Below, in pieces: positions 21,123-31,780 of a stretch of DNA of 64,000 nt. Numbering within the stretch: position 1 is the first letter of the stretch; every line of letters starts with the position of its first letter. The stretch is from contig OY294045.1 of assembly GCA_958510825.1 (NCBI GenBank), positions 14,063,916 to 14,127,915 on the forward strand, read 5' to 3'. This DNA comes from Brachypterus glaber. Its lineage: Eukaryota; Arthropoda; Insecta; Coleoptera; Kateretidae. The translations under genes and the position numbers were made by a program. Under the pieces are notes generated by a model, which did not search any database, was not told where the DNA came from, and saw only the letters and a program-made list of their open reading frames with translations.

Positions 21123-21899
21123 AGAGAACGTTCAAGTATTACGTAAGGGGCTGTCCATATATTACGTAACGCGCCTAGGGGGGTCAGAGAAATTGTTACA
21201 GTTTGTGGCAGGGGGGAGGGGGTCTAGGTAAACGTTACGTAACGGAATTTAATAAATTTAATGTTTATTTCCTAAGCTTGGCAGATATTCTTGCGTGATC
21301 TTGCCGAGGAATCATCGGCGATGATACATTTTCGCGCGGAATGTGTACTCACAGAACACCAATGTGTGACACTCAGTGTAAAAAGAGGTACCTAGTATTT
21401 TTTCCCTATGTGATATTGATTATGAATATTTTTTAAAGTTTAAGTGATTTTTCGTGTAAATTTTTTTTAAGGTTGTTATACTATATTTTAGGTTCATGTT
21501 TGTTTTGTCGAGAAAAACGAATCAATAGTGAGAATACAGTTTGCGAAATAAAATTTTTATATTGTATTGTTACACGTTACACAGGGGGGGGGGGTGTTGG
21601 TAAATGTGACAGTTTGTTACACAGGGGGGAGGGGGGGTCATTTTTTTGAAAAATTGCGTTACGTAATATATGGACAGCCCCTAACGCAAATTGTACCAAA
21701 ATTCATACACTTCATACCCCGTTTCTCGCGTTATTATAGATTATAGAGATTTCATATTTTGGCTACCCCTCCTTATAGGGGGTGTGTTAGGGGGGTAGCC
21801 AAAATATGAAATCTCTACAGCCTTAAATATCGCGAGAACCGGGGTATGAAATGTATGAATTTTGGTACAATTTGCGTTACGTAATACTTGAACGTTCCC
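21123..21899. mobile_element. Harbinger-like outer element, TIR GRGAACGTTCAAGT, TSD TAA
   Basis: Left end GAGAACGTTCAAGTATTACG, right end CGTAATACTTGAACGTTCCC, flanked by TAA at 21120-21122 and 21900-21902. The arm continues with AACGCAAATTGTACC. It is split by the inner element at 21146-21681. The interior palindrome GATTTCATATTTTGGCTACC (21748-21815 region) is also mirrored. The three-base TAA target fits PIF/Harbinger (inference). Confidence 0.7.
21146..21681. mobile_element. Inner nested element, TIR GGGGCTGTCC, TSD TAA
   Basis: GGGGCTGTCCATATATTACG at the left and its inverse at the right, flanked by TAA at 21143-21145 and 21682-21684. Removing it and one TAA restores an exact match between the two arms of the outer element. 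Interior G-runs pair with C-rich complements poorly. Non-coding, 536 bp. Confidence 0.8.
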
Positions 21900-22468
21900 T
21901 AATATGTTTTATTAATGTCTAAATTTTATAAAAATTACTTAATTTGTGATTTAGTTACCTTACATTTCATAAAAAACATCAATATTTCCTCATGAAATAA
22001 AACATTGTAGAGTTTTACACTATAGCATATCCACAGAAATCAAATTTAATTAGTAAACTGTCAAATTTTCCTTGATTTAAAAGATACTTGCGGTTAGGCA
22101 ACCCATTAAACAGTGTTGAGCTTCCATAATAATATGTTGTATTAAATATAAAACCAAGAACTTCGCTGTAATTTTGAAAAAGTATTTTATCTACATGTTG
22201 TATTGTTAAGAAAATAATATAAAATTTCTAGATTTAAATCTCCTAAATCGGTTTAATCTTTTATTACACTTTTATTTTCTACAAGCATCATTGATATTCC
22301 AGACAAATACACTATTATAGCCGAAAGTTTTTTTTTTATTGTATACTATCAAAGACACATGAAAGTTTGCAAAGAGCCTGTTACAAATTTTGATGAGATT
22401 TTAAAATACATATGTATACAATTGTAACACTTTCTGTACATGCAAATTAAGAATATTGTACCAAGAAT

Positions 22469-22477
22469 ATAAATACG
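22469..22477 (+). promoter_or_regulatory. TATA box of gene W1
   Basis: TATAAATAC lies 93 bp before the W1 start codon, with a possible initiator TCAATC about 35 bp downstream. Spacing is right for a TATA-type insect promoter, common in tightly controlled secreted-protein genes. Confidence 0.55.
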
Positions 22478-22561
22478 ATAAAAAGTGTGTGTAAAATTCC
22501 ATTTTTCAATCGGTGCAGTTAGGAAATAGTGTGGTTTGACAAAAGTTCTGTGCTTGATAAA

Positions 22562-25368
22562 ATGAAGATTTTTGTATGTTCTTCAAACAAAATTTAAGAA
22601 TTTTTTGTTAAAAGAAACGTTTTAATTTTAGGTGCTTATTTTATTAGCTGTGATTATTGTTTTTATTGACTTTTGTATAGGAGGACATCCTACAACTAAG
22701 TAAGTATTGTATATATATACATTGTATATACCGGGTGTCCCAACTCCATTTACCCAGCGATTTTCTCGAAAACAAAGGGATAATCAAGTTCTGCAAAAAT
22801 CACCTTAAATGGGACAACACTATAAAAAGTAGTCAAAATAAAATCCACCCCTCAACCCCCTCCCAAAACTTAGTTATCCTTTTAGTTTTCGTGAAAATCA
22901 CCACCTTAATAGAGATGGGATCCGGGGGTGGTTTTAATCTTTTTTACCACTTCTAAAACTCAAAAATATCAAGTATTATAACCATTGTATTTTCAAGCTC
23001 AAAATTTATCCAAATCAACCCAAAAAATATAGGGGTGCTATTTGAAAAAATAAAGTTCGGGGTAAGTTGTGGGAGGGGTTGTAGGGGTGGATTTTAATTT
23101 TAGGTGCTTATTTTATTAGCTGTGATTGTTGTTTTCATTGACTTTTGTATAGGAGGACATCCTACAACTAAGTAAGTATTGTATATATACATTGTATATA
23201 CCGGGTGTCAATTTTGTTTTTTTTTATCAAGTTCTGCAAAAATCACCTTAAATGGGACAACAATATCTATAAAAAGTAGTCAAAATAAAATCCACCCCTC
23301 AACCCCCTCCTAAAACTTAGTTATCTCTTTTAGTTTTCGAGAAAATCACTACATAAATATAGATGGGATCCGGGGGTTGTTTCTAAGGTTTTTTAGCACT
23401 TCTAAAACTCAAAAATAGCAAGTATTATACACCATTGTAATACAATGGAGCTTGCTAATATTGCAAGCTCAGTTTATCCAAATCAACCGAAGAATATAGG
23501 GGTGCTATTTCAAAAAATAAAGTTCGGGGTACGTTGGGGGCTACTTTTTATAGATAGATAGATTTATTGTCATACGCGGATCTAACAAAGAGGTATTTTA
23601 TACCTAAGACAGTTTAATTTAATGTTATTGTTAATGTTGTCTTATTTAAAATGTCTTTTGAAGAAGTTGATTATCTCTTTTATTTTTCGGGGAAATCGCT
23701 GCCCAATATTGTATTCGCAAGTTCAAGGTCTATCCAATACAACAAAAAAAAATATAGGGGTGCTATTTAAAAAAATAAAGTTAGGGGTAAGTTGAAGGGG
23801 TGGATTTTATTTTTGGATACTTTTAATAGATATTGTTGTCCCATTTAATGTGGTTTTTGCAGAACTTGATTATCTCTTTTACATTTAGAGAAAATAGCTG
23901 GGTAAATAGAGTTGGGACACGCGATATAGATAAAGCTGCTCCTGGGAACTTTTTTTTTTTTTTGATATACCGGAAACAGGAAAATTTAAGTGCTATGTAA
24001 AAAAGAGAATCGGTTGTATAAAAAATTAAATTTAATTTGTTTTATATAGAAAAGCTAAAGATATTTTATTTAGTTTTTTTTATCAAGTTTGCGCATTATC
24101 CCTTTAAGTTTATTTTATTTTATATTACTATTTTTTTTTATATTATAATAAGCCATAAAATATTTTTTTAGAATAGTAACACACAAAGAAGGTGAAGGTG
24201 TTGGTGGAATATGGAAAGAAAGAACAGAATGGAAGGTACAATGGGTCAAGAACTGGGAAATAAAAAAAGTAAATATTTTCAGAATTACCCTCTTAAAACA
24301 GCATACTTTTGATTAATATATGATTACTTTTTCAACAGGACGCGATAATACTTTAAATTAATAATTACACAGGCCCACAAAAAAAAGTTAATAAAGTCAA
24401 TTAACCAGACCATATTTTTCTTACGTATTTTGTGTGATGAAAACAAATTTGACAGTCAAAAAGCTTGGTTGTAAATTAAATTCTGGACCTGGGGGTCTAT
24501 TCTGGTTTCGTGCGGAAATAAACGCGTTACATCAAATATTTTCGGGCGTTGTGATCATTTACATCACATGTGGGCAAGTATTGCTATTCTCAATTTATAA
24601 CGTTGTCAAGTTTTTATACAAACTATTTCCTAGCGTTGACGTATGTCATAAATGTGTTTTCATGTGTTTTAATTTTCGAAAAAATATGGATAAGAAACGT
24701 GAAAACATAACCCGCCTATAAAAAACACAGAGTGTTCGCCTGGTCTAGCCCAGCGAAGATCCGCTGCAGGCGAAGTGAGATTTGAGAATACAAAACATGT
24801 AATTTTTACTCAATTTCGGTGAGATTCGGTGACCTTCACGCGAAATATCGACCGGAAAAAATCCGCTCGAAACCAGAATAGGGGTCCTGAGTGTTAAAAG
24901 GGCCAATCTTCATTTGATCTCCATTTGTCAATAGCAGCGTTTTCAAAATATTACGTGAAAACGTTGCTATTGACAAATGAAGATCAAATGGAGATTGACC
25001 CTTTTAATACTCAGGTCCAGAATTATATTTCTAAAATCTAGGAACTTAAAAGTTAAATCTGTTTGCGTTCCTAAGTGTAAGGTAATCTCTTAACTTTTCA
25101 GGTCTATGTACCTATATGGAAAAAAGTATGGACTCCAATGGCTATAAAAGAGTGGTTCCCAATTCCAAATCCACCTCCAGGTTGGGACCAGCACCCAGAA
25201 AGTTGGGAAACCCAACATCCCACTGGATGGGATACTCAAATTCATCCACACCAGCAAATTCATCCACACGAACATATTCAGGAGCATATTCACCATCAGG
25301 AGCATATTCACCCTCACGAGCATATCCACCAACACGAGCATATTCACCCGCACGAGCATATTCATTAA
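22562..25368 (+). CDS. Gene W1: secreted Trp/Lys-rich protein with His-repeat tail
   Basis: Four exons: 22562-22573 (MKIF), 22632-22699 or its duplicate 23105-23172, 24172-24268 and 25102-25368. All are GT-AG with consistent phases (0, 2, 0) and give 147 residues. Residues 1 to about 22 are a signal peptide (VLILLAVIIVFIDFCIG). The middle is Trp/Lys rich (GGIWKERTEWKVQWVKNWEI, then VPIWKKVWTP), followed by EWFPIPNPPPGWD. From about residue 105 to the end runs a six-residue repeat of the type E-H-I-H-x-H. Many His and Glu suggest metal binding or pH-dependent interaction, and Trp/Lys spacing suggests a structural extracellular role such as cuticle or matrix (inference). It is a paralog of W2. 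Function and family name are not recognised. Poly(A) candidates: ATTAAA at 25431, AATAAA near 25567. Confidence 0.8.
22621..23205 (+). repeat. 473-bp tandem duplication containing the W1 signal-peptide exon
   Basis: Exon 2 with its acceptor (TTTTAATTTTAG) and donor (AA|GTAAGTATTGTA) occurs at 22632-22699 and again at 23105-23172. The copies differ by two bases: one Ile-to-Val and one silent. The intervening repeat DNA is also partly duplicated. The breakpoint looks like GATTTTAATTTTAG formed from a repeat's GGATTTTATTTTTG and the exon's acceptor. Each exon is 68 nt, so including both would shift the frame. Confidence 0.8.
22735..23936. repeat. Rearranged CCGGGTGTCCC-family DNA in W1 intron 2
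   Basis: ACCGGGTGTCCCAACTCCAT at 22730 and the inverted end GAGTTGGGACACGCG near 23910 bracket several copies of GGGACAAC..ATAAAAAGTAG, AATAAAATCCACCCCTCAAC and AATATAGGGGTGCTATTT. It is a member of the 19649 family expanded by the exon duplication. Non-coding apart from the duplicate exon. Confidence 0.65.
24485..25023. mobile_element. TIR element with a MITE nested in its right end
   Basis: Outer ends AATTCTGGACCTGGGGG and GGTCCAGAATT, with TCTATTCTGGTTTCG inverted as CGAAACCAGAATAG at 24868-24881. The MITE at 24886-25015 (CCTGAGTGTTAAAAGGGCC ends) sits between the right TIR and its terminal bases. The 95-codon ORF at 24434-24721 runs through the left end and is not a gene by any feature I can see. 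All of this lies in W1 intron 3. Confidence 0.65.
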
Positions 25369-25936
25369 ATAATCTCATTCTATTAAACAGATTTGCAGTG
25401 TATAACAATACTTTGTATACACTGTTATATGCATTAAAAGAATAAGCATTGGGCTATTTAACTTTTTTTCTGCTTCATGGATGAGAATATATGATTTTGG
25501 ATAACTTGAGCATGCTGCTTTCGAATCTGACTTATTTTTTTTTCTCATCACGTCAGAATTTTGCGGAAATAAAATAGTAAAAAATTATATATAAATATTT
25601 TTGATTAAATGGTAGGAAAGAGAAGTTTAAGCCCTTTACAATGATTTAATACTTAAGCTTTATTATAATTTATCAATAGGTATATTTTTTCTCACACATC
25701 TATTTTTCTTTAACTTACCAAAAAAATCTTTTTAAAAACTTATAGTCAAAAACACATTATATATTAAATACTGAATTATACATTAGATAAGAATTTGTTT
25801 TTGGTTTGATAAAAAATACATATTTATAGATGGAGCTGTGACAGAAAGGGATATAAACATATATAATTAATTAATTACAATGGGTTATATAATAAATCAT
25901 TATATAGGGATAAATACTCTTTTCAACCTTGCAATA
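25369..25936. other. W1 3' flank, no other gene
   Basis: AT-rich 3' UTR and flank. Contains two ATTAAA motifs and one AATAAA. A small inverted pair CAGTGTATAACA..TGTATACACTG lies at about 25398-25426. Nothing else was recognised. Confidence 0.5.
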
Positions 25937-26275
25937 ATAGTTATTTATGGTACTAGTGGGTAAAGTAAGATATTGCCCATGAGAAAATTAACCTGAGGCG
26001 TGAGCCAAGCAGGTTAATTTTCGAGAGGGCAATATCGGTTTACCCATGAGTGCCATACAAGGTTTTATCCAATAAATAGCTTAGGAATTCATATTTTTAT
26101 TAAAATTTTTAATGACATTTACAAGAAAATAATTTGACAAGTGACAGTTGAGTGGGTAAAATAAATAATTATCCACTCAATATAGTAAAAGCCACGCGGG
26201 GGTTATTATTGAGTTTATCTATTTAAAATAAAGCTGGTAATTGTCTTATTATCTGTATGTATTAGATAAAATATT
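25937..26275. repeat. Dispersed repeat, copy 2 (first copy at 396-700)
   Basis: Same orientation as copy 1. It keeps the segment GATATTGCCCATGAGAAAAT and AACCTGAGGCGTGAGCC that copy 1 has lost. These bases form an inverted pair with GAGGGCAATATC, so copy 1 may have lost a hairpin arm. Confidence 0.7.
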
Positions 26276-27873
26276 TTTTTATTCATTTTAAACCTTTGTT
26301 TTTTTAATTGCGCAAAATCCTTACGTGATGGAAAAAAAATTAAGTACAGCATCGAAATCAGTATAGTCGAATTATTTAAAATCATATATTCGTATGAATG
26401 AAGTAGGACATTGCAGGACTGTGTAATTAAAGACATACACAATTTTATTTTTTTAATTTTGAACGATGTGGTATGGCAGATATAGTTATATTTGACTAAA
26501 AAAAAAATAATATTTTTTTTCTAATTTTCAAATTAAGCGGGCCTTAACTTCATTTTTTTGAGCTGAAGGATGTGGCGCATTCACCAAAATTGTAAATAGT
26601 TTAAAATAAAATTTTATCTTTTACTTTGCAAAATTTTTAGTAAAATGCTCTAGAATTTTTTTGGGTTTTAAAGTTTTTCAAACATTTTTAATAAATCTGC
26701 GAAAAATGAACAATTTTGGTTATATGCTATTTTTTGGATATAAGTTATTTTTTTAATCGGGATTTGACTGAAACACATGAAAATGCGCCGCAGGCAAACT
26801 TTTTCGCTTTTCAATATCAAATGCTTTAAAATGAACAATTATAAAATTTTGTTGATTTTTGTTTAAATAGAAGAAACTCAATGCCCAACATGAAAACATT
26901 TTTTTGCGTTTTTTAAGGTTTAAAAATTAAATTTAATTTAAAAATTATGAAGGAAAGCATAAGAACCTGCGTCTTGGGAAAAATAATTTTTGTTTTATAC
27001 TGCACAAATACAAATTTCCCACTGCACATTTAAATTTCTCACTACACATTTCGTGTCCAACTGCACGATTAAACCCCTGCTAATAATAAAAATGCATTAT
27101 TAGAAAATATGTTAAAAATACTGTAAAAGCGTTCATCTGCACTAACGACCAGCAAGGTCAATTCTCTCTTCTTGTGTTTCCAGAAAGTTTTACAGAAAAT
27201 TTAATTCTTTAACCGTTTTACCGACTGGTATAGATATTTATGTATTTATTTATTTATATTTATCAATAAAATACTTTTATATAAATGTTTTTTTTTTTTA
27301 ATTTTAATCTTAATTGATAGGAACGCTATTGTTTTTGGAACATTCCAGTAAACACAAATGTCCTTTTTTTGTTAAAATGTCCGCTTGTTATACTTTATTA
27401 TACTTGAATTTACCTCTCAGAAAAACTTTATATTTAGTTAGTTAATATTTATTTATACATTCAGAATCCTAAAATATATTTTCAGTTATAGTTCAGCTTT
27501 GCCAGACTTTTTTTGTCAAACGTTAGTTTTTAGGGTTAGATTGATATATTTTACAACGTTTTTGTATAACGTTTGAGACTAAACATAAAAATGTCACTAA
27601 TCTAATGTTATGTTAAGTTAGATTTATGTACTTTTCTACCAGGGTATCTTTAGTTAAAGGCTTGTTTGGATTTTGCATATTGTGAATCATACTAATTAAC
27701 ATGTGGGAGTAAATTCAAAAAATAACTTCGAACATATCTTTTTGGATAATTTCGGAGAAAGTATTTCATAACTACATATTGCCATGACTTATTGTTACAT
27801 CACCAATTTTCACTCTAATGTTACTTTCATAATAAAATATAAAATCAATTTTATTTTTAATAATATAGGTATA
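26276..27873. other. AT-rich stretch without a recognisable gene
   Basis: No exon-like or domain-bearing ORF seen on either strand. Poly-T/poly-A runs, a short CTGCACATTT..CTACACATTT direct repeat near 27020, and scattered low-complexity sequence. Confidence 0.4.
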
Positions 27874-29045
27874 TACACGGTGTATTTGAAATATGGTCGG
27901 AAATTTTAACAGATGGTTTTACATCATAAAAAATGACAAAAAGTTCCTATAAACATATGTCTAAAAATGCGTCATAAGGGAGCTACGCCCCTTTGAAAGT
28001 GGCTAAAAAAATCGGTTTTTATTTAATAACTCAGGGACCCTTAGATATATTAACGAGGTTTTGCACGTGAATTAATCCTAATAAGGCCCATCTTTGTATG
28101 TAATTTTAACGTACTTATTTAAACCAGGGGTGTGCGAAACGGGCTTATCAGTTTTTTGTCCCAAACTTTTTTCTGTGTAACTTTTTTGCAATTTTATTTT
28201 TGAAATATGATTCCCCAGATCAAAATACATAAAAAAGGTACTCTTGTTGTAATACTGTAGGATTAATCGTTTTCGAGAAAAATTCATTTGAAGGTAAAAT
28301 TCCAAAGTTCGAGGACGAAAAATTAAATACTAAAATGTTGAAAACCAAAATTTTAATGATGCAGGGCGAATGTACATTAAAAACTAAGAAAAAAACCTCA
28401 TATACAGGTACTTCCAAAAATGAATCCTAATGGAGCTATGGTCTCCTAAATATGCACCATTTTTAAAGGGCTATGGTAGCTTTAAAAGCGTTTTTTCGAC
28501 CTACATGTATGGAAACTTTTTTTCTTAGCTTTTGATGTAGAATAACATTGCATCATTAAAATTTTGGTTTTCGACAGTTTAGTATTTAATTTTTCGTCCT
28601 CGAACAGTGAAATTTCACCTTCAAATTAACTTTTCTCGAAAACGGTTAATCCTACAGTATTACAACAAGAGTACCTTTTTTATGTATTTTGACCTGAGGA
28701 ATCATATTTTAAAAATAAAATTGCAAAAAAGTTACACAGAAAAAAGTTTGGGACAAAAAACTGATAAGGACCCCCCTTTTCGCACACCCCTGGTTTAAAT
28801 AAGTAAGTGAAAATTACATACAAAGATGGGCCTTATTAGGATTAATTCACGTGCAAAACCTCGTTAATATATCTCAAAGGGTTCCTGAGTTATTAAATAA
28901 AAACCGATTTTTTTAGGCAATTTCAAAGGGGCGTAGCTCCCCTATGACGCATTTTTAGACATATGTTTATAGGAACTTTTTGTCAAATTTTATCATGTAG
29001 AATCACCTGTTAAAATTTCCGACCCTATTTCAAATACACCCTGTA
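27874..29045. mobile_element. 1.17-kb long-arm palindrome, TACACGGTGT / ACACCCTGTA
   Basis: Two arms of about 550 bp are inverted copies around a centre near 28460. Examples are GCGTCATAAGGGAGCTACGC against GCGTAGCTCCCCTATGACGC, and TAATACTGTAGGATTAATCG against GGTTAATCCTACAGTATTAC. ORFs on the two strands are mirror images of the arms. It is related to the palindrome at 58283-59492 and the half copies at 37600 and 47940. Confidence 0.85.
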
Positions 29046-29094
29046 TAATATATTATTATTTTTATGCAACAATAAATCTTGCACTGTTCTATAC

Positions 29095-29808
29095 ATTTAA
29101 GGGTTGATTCTACGTTAAAAAATATGAAAAAAAGTTCCTATAAAGGTTGGTCTGGAAATGATCCCTAAGGGAGCTGCGGCCCTTCGAAGACGGACATATT
29201 GAATCGGGAACAAAAAAAGCACCAATATAATTTTAATGCTGCAGGACAATTCTTAATTTAAAACTAAGCAAAAAAGTATTCTTTACCAAAACACCTAAAT
29301 TTAATATTAAAGGAGATATAGTCTTTTAAAAAGTAACATTTTAGTGGCACAAAATGTTACTTCCTCTCAATTGATTTTTTTTTAATCGGTTGTTCCTACA
29401 GTGTTACACTATATGACATTTTTTATGAAATTTTACTGAAGGAATCTATATTTATTACAAAAAATCCAAGATTTTTTGTGTATATTGTACACAAAAAAGC
29501 TTGGGTCAAAAATTTGTTAAGCCTCACATATTTTGTCCGTTTAGGCACGCCTCTGGATAAATTAAAAAAAAATAATTTAACATAAACTTATTGCCTTTAT
29601 TAATTCTAGTATATGTACCATAGCTCGTCTCTCTAGCTTAAAGGGTACAAAATTAAAAACTTTATTTTTATTACAATTTTAAAGAGCCGTAGCTCCCTTA
29701 GGACTCATTTCCGGACCAACATTTATAGGAACTTTTATTCATATTTTTCAACGTAGAATCACCTCTTAAATTTCTCGAACTTATTTCTGAATAACCCTGT
29801 ATATTATG
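29095..29808. mobile_element. Second long palindrome of the same superfamily
   Basis: GATTCTACGTTAAAAAATAT on the left matches the inverse ATATTTTTCAACGTAGAATC on the right, and AGGGAGCTGCGGCCC pairs with GAGCCGTAGCTCCCT. It ends in ACCCTGTATA. The left arm interior equals the remnant at 4600-5135. Confidence 0.7.
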
Positions 29809-30053
29809 AATTTTCATAAGTATTTTGTTACGGTTACAGTGGGCGGTGAAAGTCGAGTTGCGCCTTCTGTAATCGTACCAAAGTACCTATGAAAATTTAT
29901 AATATATGAAACTTCTAGAGAATTTCAAGAGCTACAAGTTTTGCTTATAGCCACTTTTATCGTCCGATGAATAATTTGGCCGAAAAATGGAAAAAAAAAA
30001 CAATTTCACCTCCAACATGGCTATTTTTAAATTAAATCGATTGTTTATTAACA

Positions 30054-30271
30054 ATTGATTTATGTTTTTATTTGTTTGTTTGTTTATTTGTTTAACCTCG
30101 TACTATTCTACTTAATTAAGCATCCCCTAAGTCCAGGACTTGTGTGGGCTAGTAGTAGAGGGAACCACCGGCTTATATTGACTTTCGAACCAGTTTCTAG
30201 GGATTGTCCGTTTCACTTATCGCCTTCGCCAAATTTCAATTATTAATTAACTGAAAAAGGCAAATCGGCGC
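30054..30271 (-). mobile_element. tRNA-derived SINE, copy a (head-truncated)
   Basis: Reverse copy of the SINE body: AACCTCGTACTATTCTACTT ... CTGAAAAAGGCAAATCGGCG. The tRNA-like head with the A and B boxes is absent, so it is 5'-truncated. A (TTTG)n tract at 30064-30093 is its tail in reverse. Confidence 0.75.
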
Positions 30272-30369
30272 TATGTTAAAAAAATCTTCCAAACAAAAAC
30301 TGTTGTGTACACTTTTTCCTTTAATTGTTTTGTAAAACTTTGATCAATCGGTCCGGAAAAACGATTTAT

Positions 30370-30655
30370 GGGAGGATTGGTGTAGTGGACTACCGCATCG
30401 TACTTGACGAGTTTACTACCCAAAATAGCGTGAGTTCGATTCTCACCGGCGCCGATTTTCCTTTTTCAGTTAATTAATATTTGAAATTTGGCAAAGGCGT
30501 AAGTGAAGCGGACACTTCCTATAAATTGGTTCGAAAGTCAATTAAAGCCGGTGGTTCCCTCTACTACTAGCCCACACAAGTCCTGGACTTAGGGGTTGCT
30601 TAATTAAGTAGAATAGTACGAGGTTAAACAAAAATGTAATGTAATGTAATGTAAT
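30370..30655 (+). mobile_element. tRNA-derived SINE, copy b (full length)
   Basis: The head starts GGGAGGATTGGTGTAGTGG (box A) and has GTGAGTTCGATTCTCAC (T-arm with box B) about 50 bp on, the layout of an internal RNA polymerase III promoter. The body has TTCAGTTAATTAAT, TGGTTCGAAAGTCAATTAAA and CTACTACTAGCCCACACAAG. The tail is (TGTAA)n. The acceptor-stem ends do not pair, so it is a SINE and not a working tRNA. Confidence 0.85.
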
Positions 30656-31069
30656 TTGAAATTTTAAAGGACTATTGGGGTACATTAAGCTGCAAAAGAA
30701 CCTGGCAACATTTGTCTTTCCATTAATATAAAATTACAATTGGCAAAATAACTTTTAAACGCTATTAGACTATTTAGGTTTCTTCTTCGAACGAAATAAT
30801 AATTTATTAATAAGCCAACAGTAACTTTTCTATGTTTTCACATATTTTTTTCACTGCACCATGTTTTGAATTTTTTTCAATTATTTTCATACTGATCTTT
30901 GAATTTTTCGAGTATAATTGCAAAATATCTTATATTCTACGCACCCGAAAGCTCAAAATTGTCATCTTGAGGCATTTTTTACAAAAAATGTTTATTTTAC
31001 AATATTGGCACACAGGATAAACGTCAAACAAAATCATAGATAAGATAAAAAAAAACAAAATTGGGAATT
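30656..31069. other. No gene seen
   Basis: AT-rich spacer between SINE b and a MITE. The 62-codon ORF within it is Phe/Ile-rich without recognisable features. Confidence 0.4.
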
Positions 31070-31284
31070 TATGGTCTGTTTCATCAAGCAAGAGAGTAAA
31101 TTAAAAATCGCACAGTTAATATTTTTACAACAGGTTTGAATATTATATGTTTGTCTATAGAATATAGTTATGTTTTATAAAATAAACTACGCAGTATATT
31201 CGCACATCCAATATTCGAATCTGTTTTGAAAATATTCACTTTACGATTTTTAATTTTCTCTCTTGCTTGATGAAACAGACCATA
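31070..31284. mobile_element. TATGGTCTGTTT MITE, copy 2
   Basis: Ends TATGGTCTGTTTCATCAAGC and its inverse. The interior runs in the opposite orientation to copy 3, 17 bp away (ACAGGTTTGAATATT at left here, ACAGATTCGAATATT at left there). Same family as 13539-13754. Confidence 0.85.
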
Positions 31285-31301
31285 GTATTGTTTATTATAC
31301 G

Positions 31302-31516
31302 TATGGTCTGTTTCATCAAGCAAGAGAGTAAATTAAAAATCGCACAGTGAATATTTTCAAAACAGATTCGAATATTGGATGTGCGAATATACTGCGTAGT
31401 TTATTTTATAAAACATAACTATATTCTATACAAAAAAATATACTATTCAAACCTGTTGTAAAAATATTTACTGTGCGATTTTTAATTTACTCTCTTGCTT
31501 GATGGAACAGACCATA
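31302..31516. mobile_element. TATGGTCTGTTT MITE, copy 3
   Basis: Ends TATGGTCTGTTTCATCAAGC ... CAGACCATA with CGAATATACTGCGTAGTTTA inside. It is closest in sequence and orientation to the UHRF1 intron copy. Confidence 0.85.
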
Positions 31517-31664
31517 GTAACACTTGGGTTAAATTTTATCAAAGGTACTGACTTGATTTTCACAATAAAATAAATTTTACGTTTTAATTTCACTTTTATA
31601 TATCTTATTGATGTTTATTTTGTTGAATCGTGCAAAAACCGTAATAAGCATCACGGCCTTTAAG

Positions 31665-31755
31665 TGCTTTACCGGTTTCGGATAGTATTGGAGATTTCGA
31701 CTTCGTCTCAATCTCCAAAATAATCCTCAACCGGTAAAATGCACTTACGACACTT
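31665..31755. repeat. Inverted repeat TAAGTGC.TTTACCGG
   Basis: TTAAGTGCTTTACCGGTTT is inverted as AACCGGTAAAATGCACTTA, with GAGATTTCGAC / CTCAATCTCC-like partial pairing in the centre. Short MITE or hairpin just upstream of the small ORF at 31781. Confidence 0.5.
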
Positions 31756-31780
31756 AATACTTAACTTACTATAATTAACA

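Noticed and set aside
24434..24721. 95-codon ORF (MMKTNLTVKK...)
   Set aside because: It crosses the end of a TIR element inside a W1 intron and has no domain or splice logic.
28078..28798. Two similar ORFs (FYLQMNFSRKRLILQYYNKS and its near copy)
   Set aside because: They are the same arm of a palindrome read on opposite strands.
30370..30455. tRNA gene
   Set aside because: Box A and B are present, but the acceptor arm does not pair and a SINE body follows; called as a SINE.
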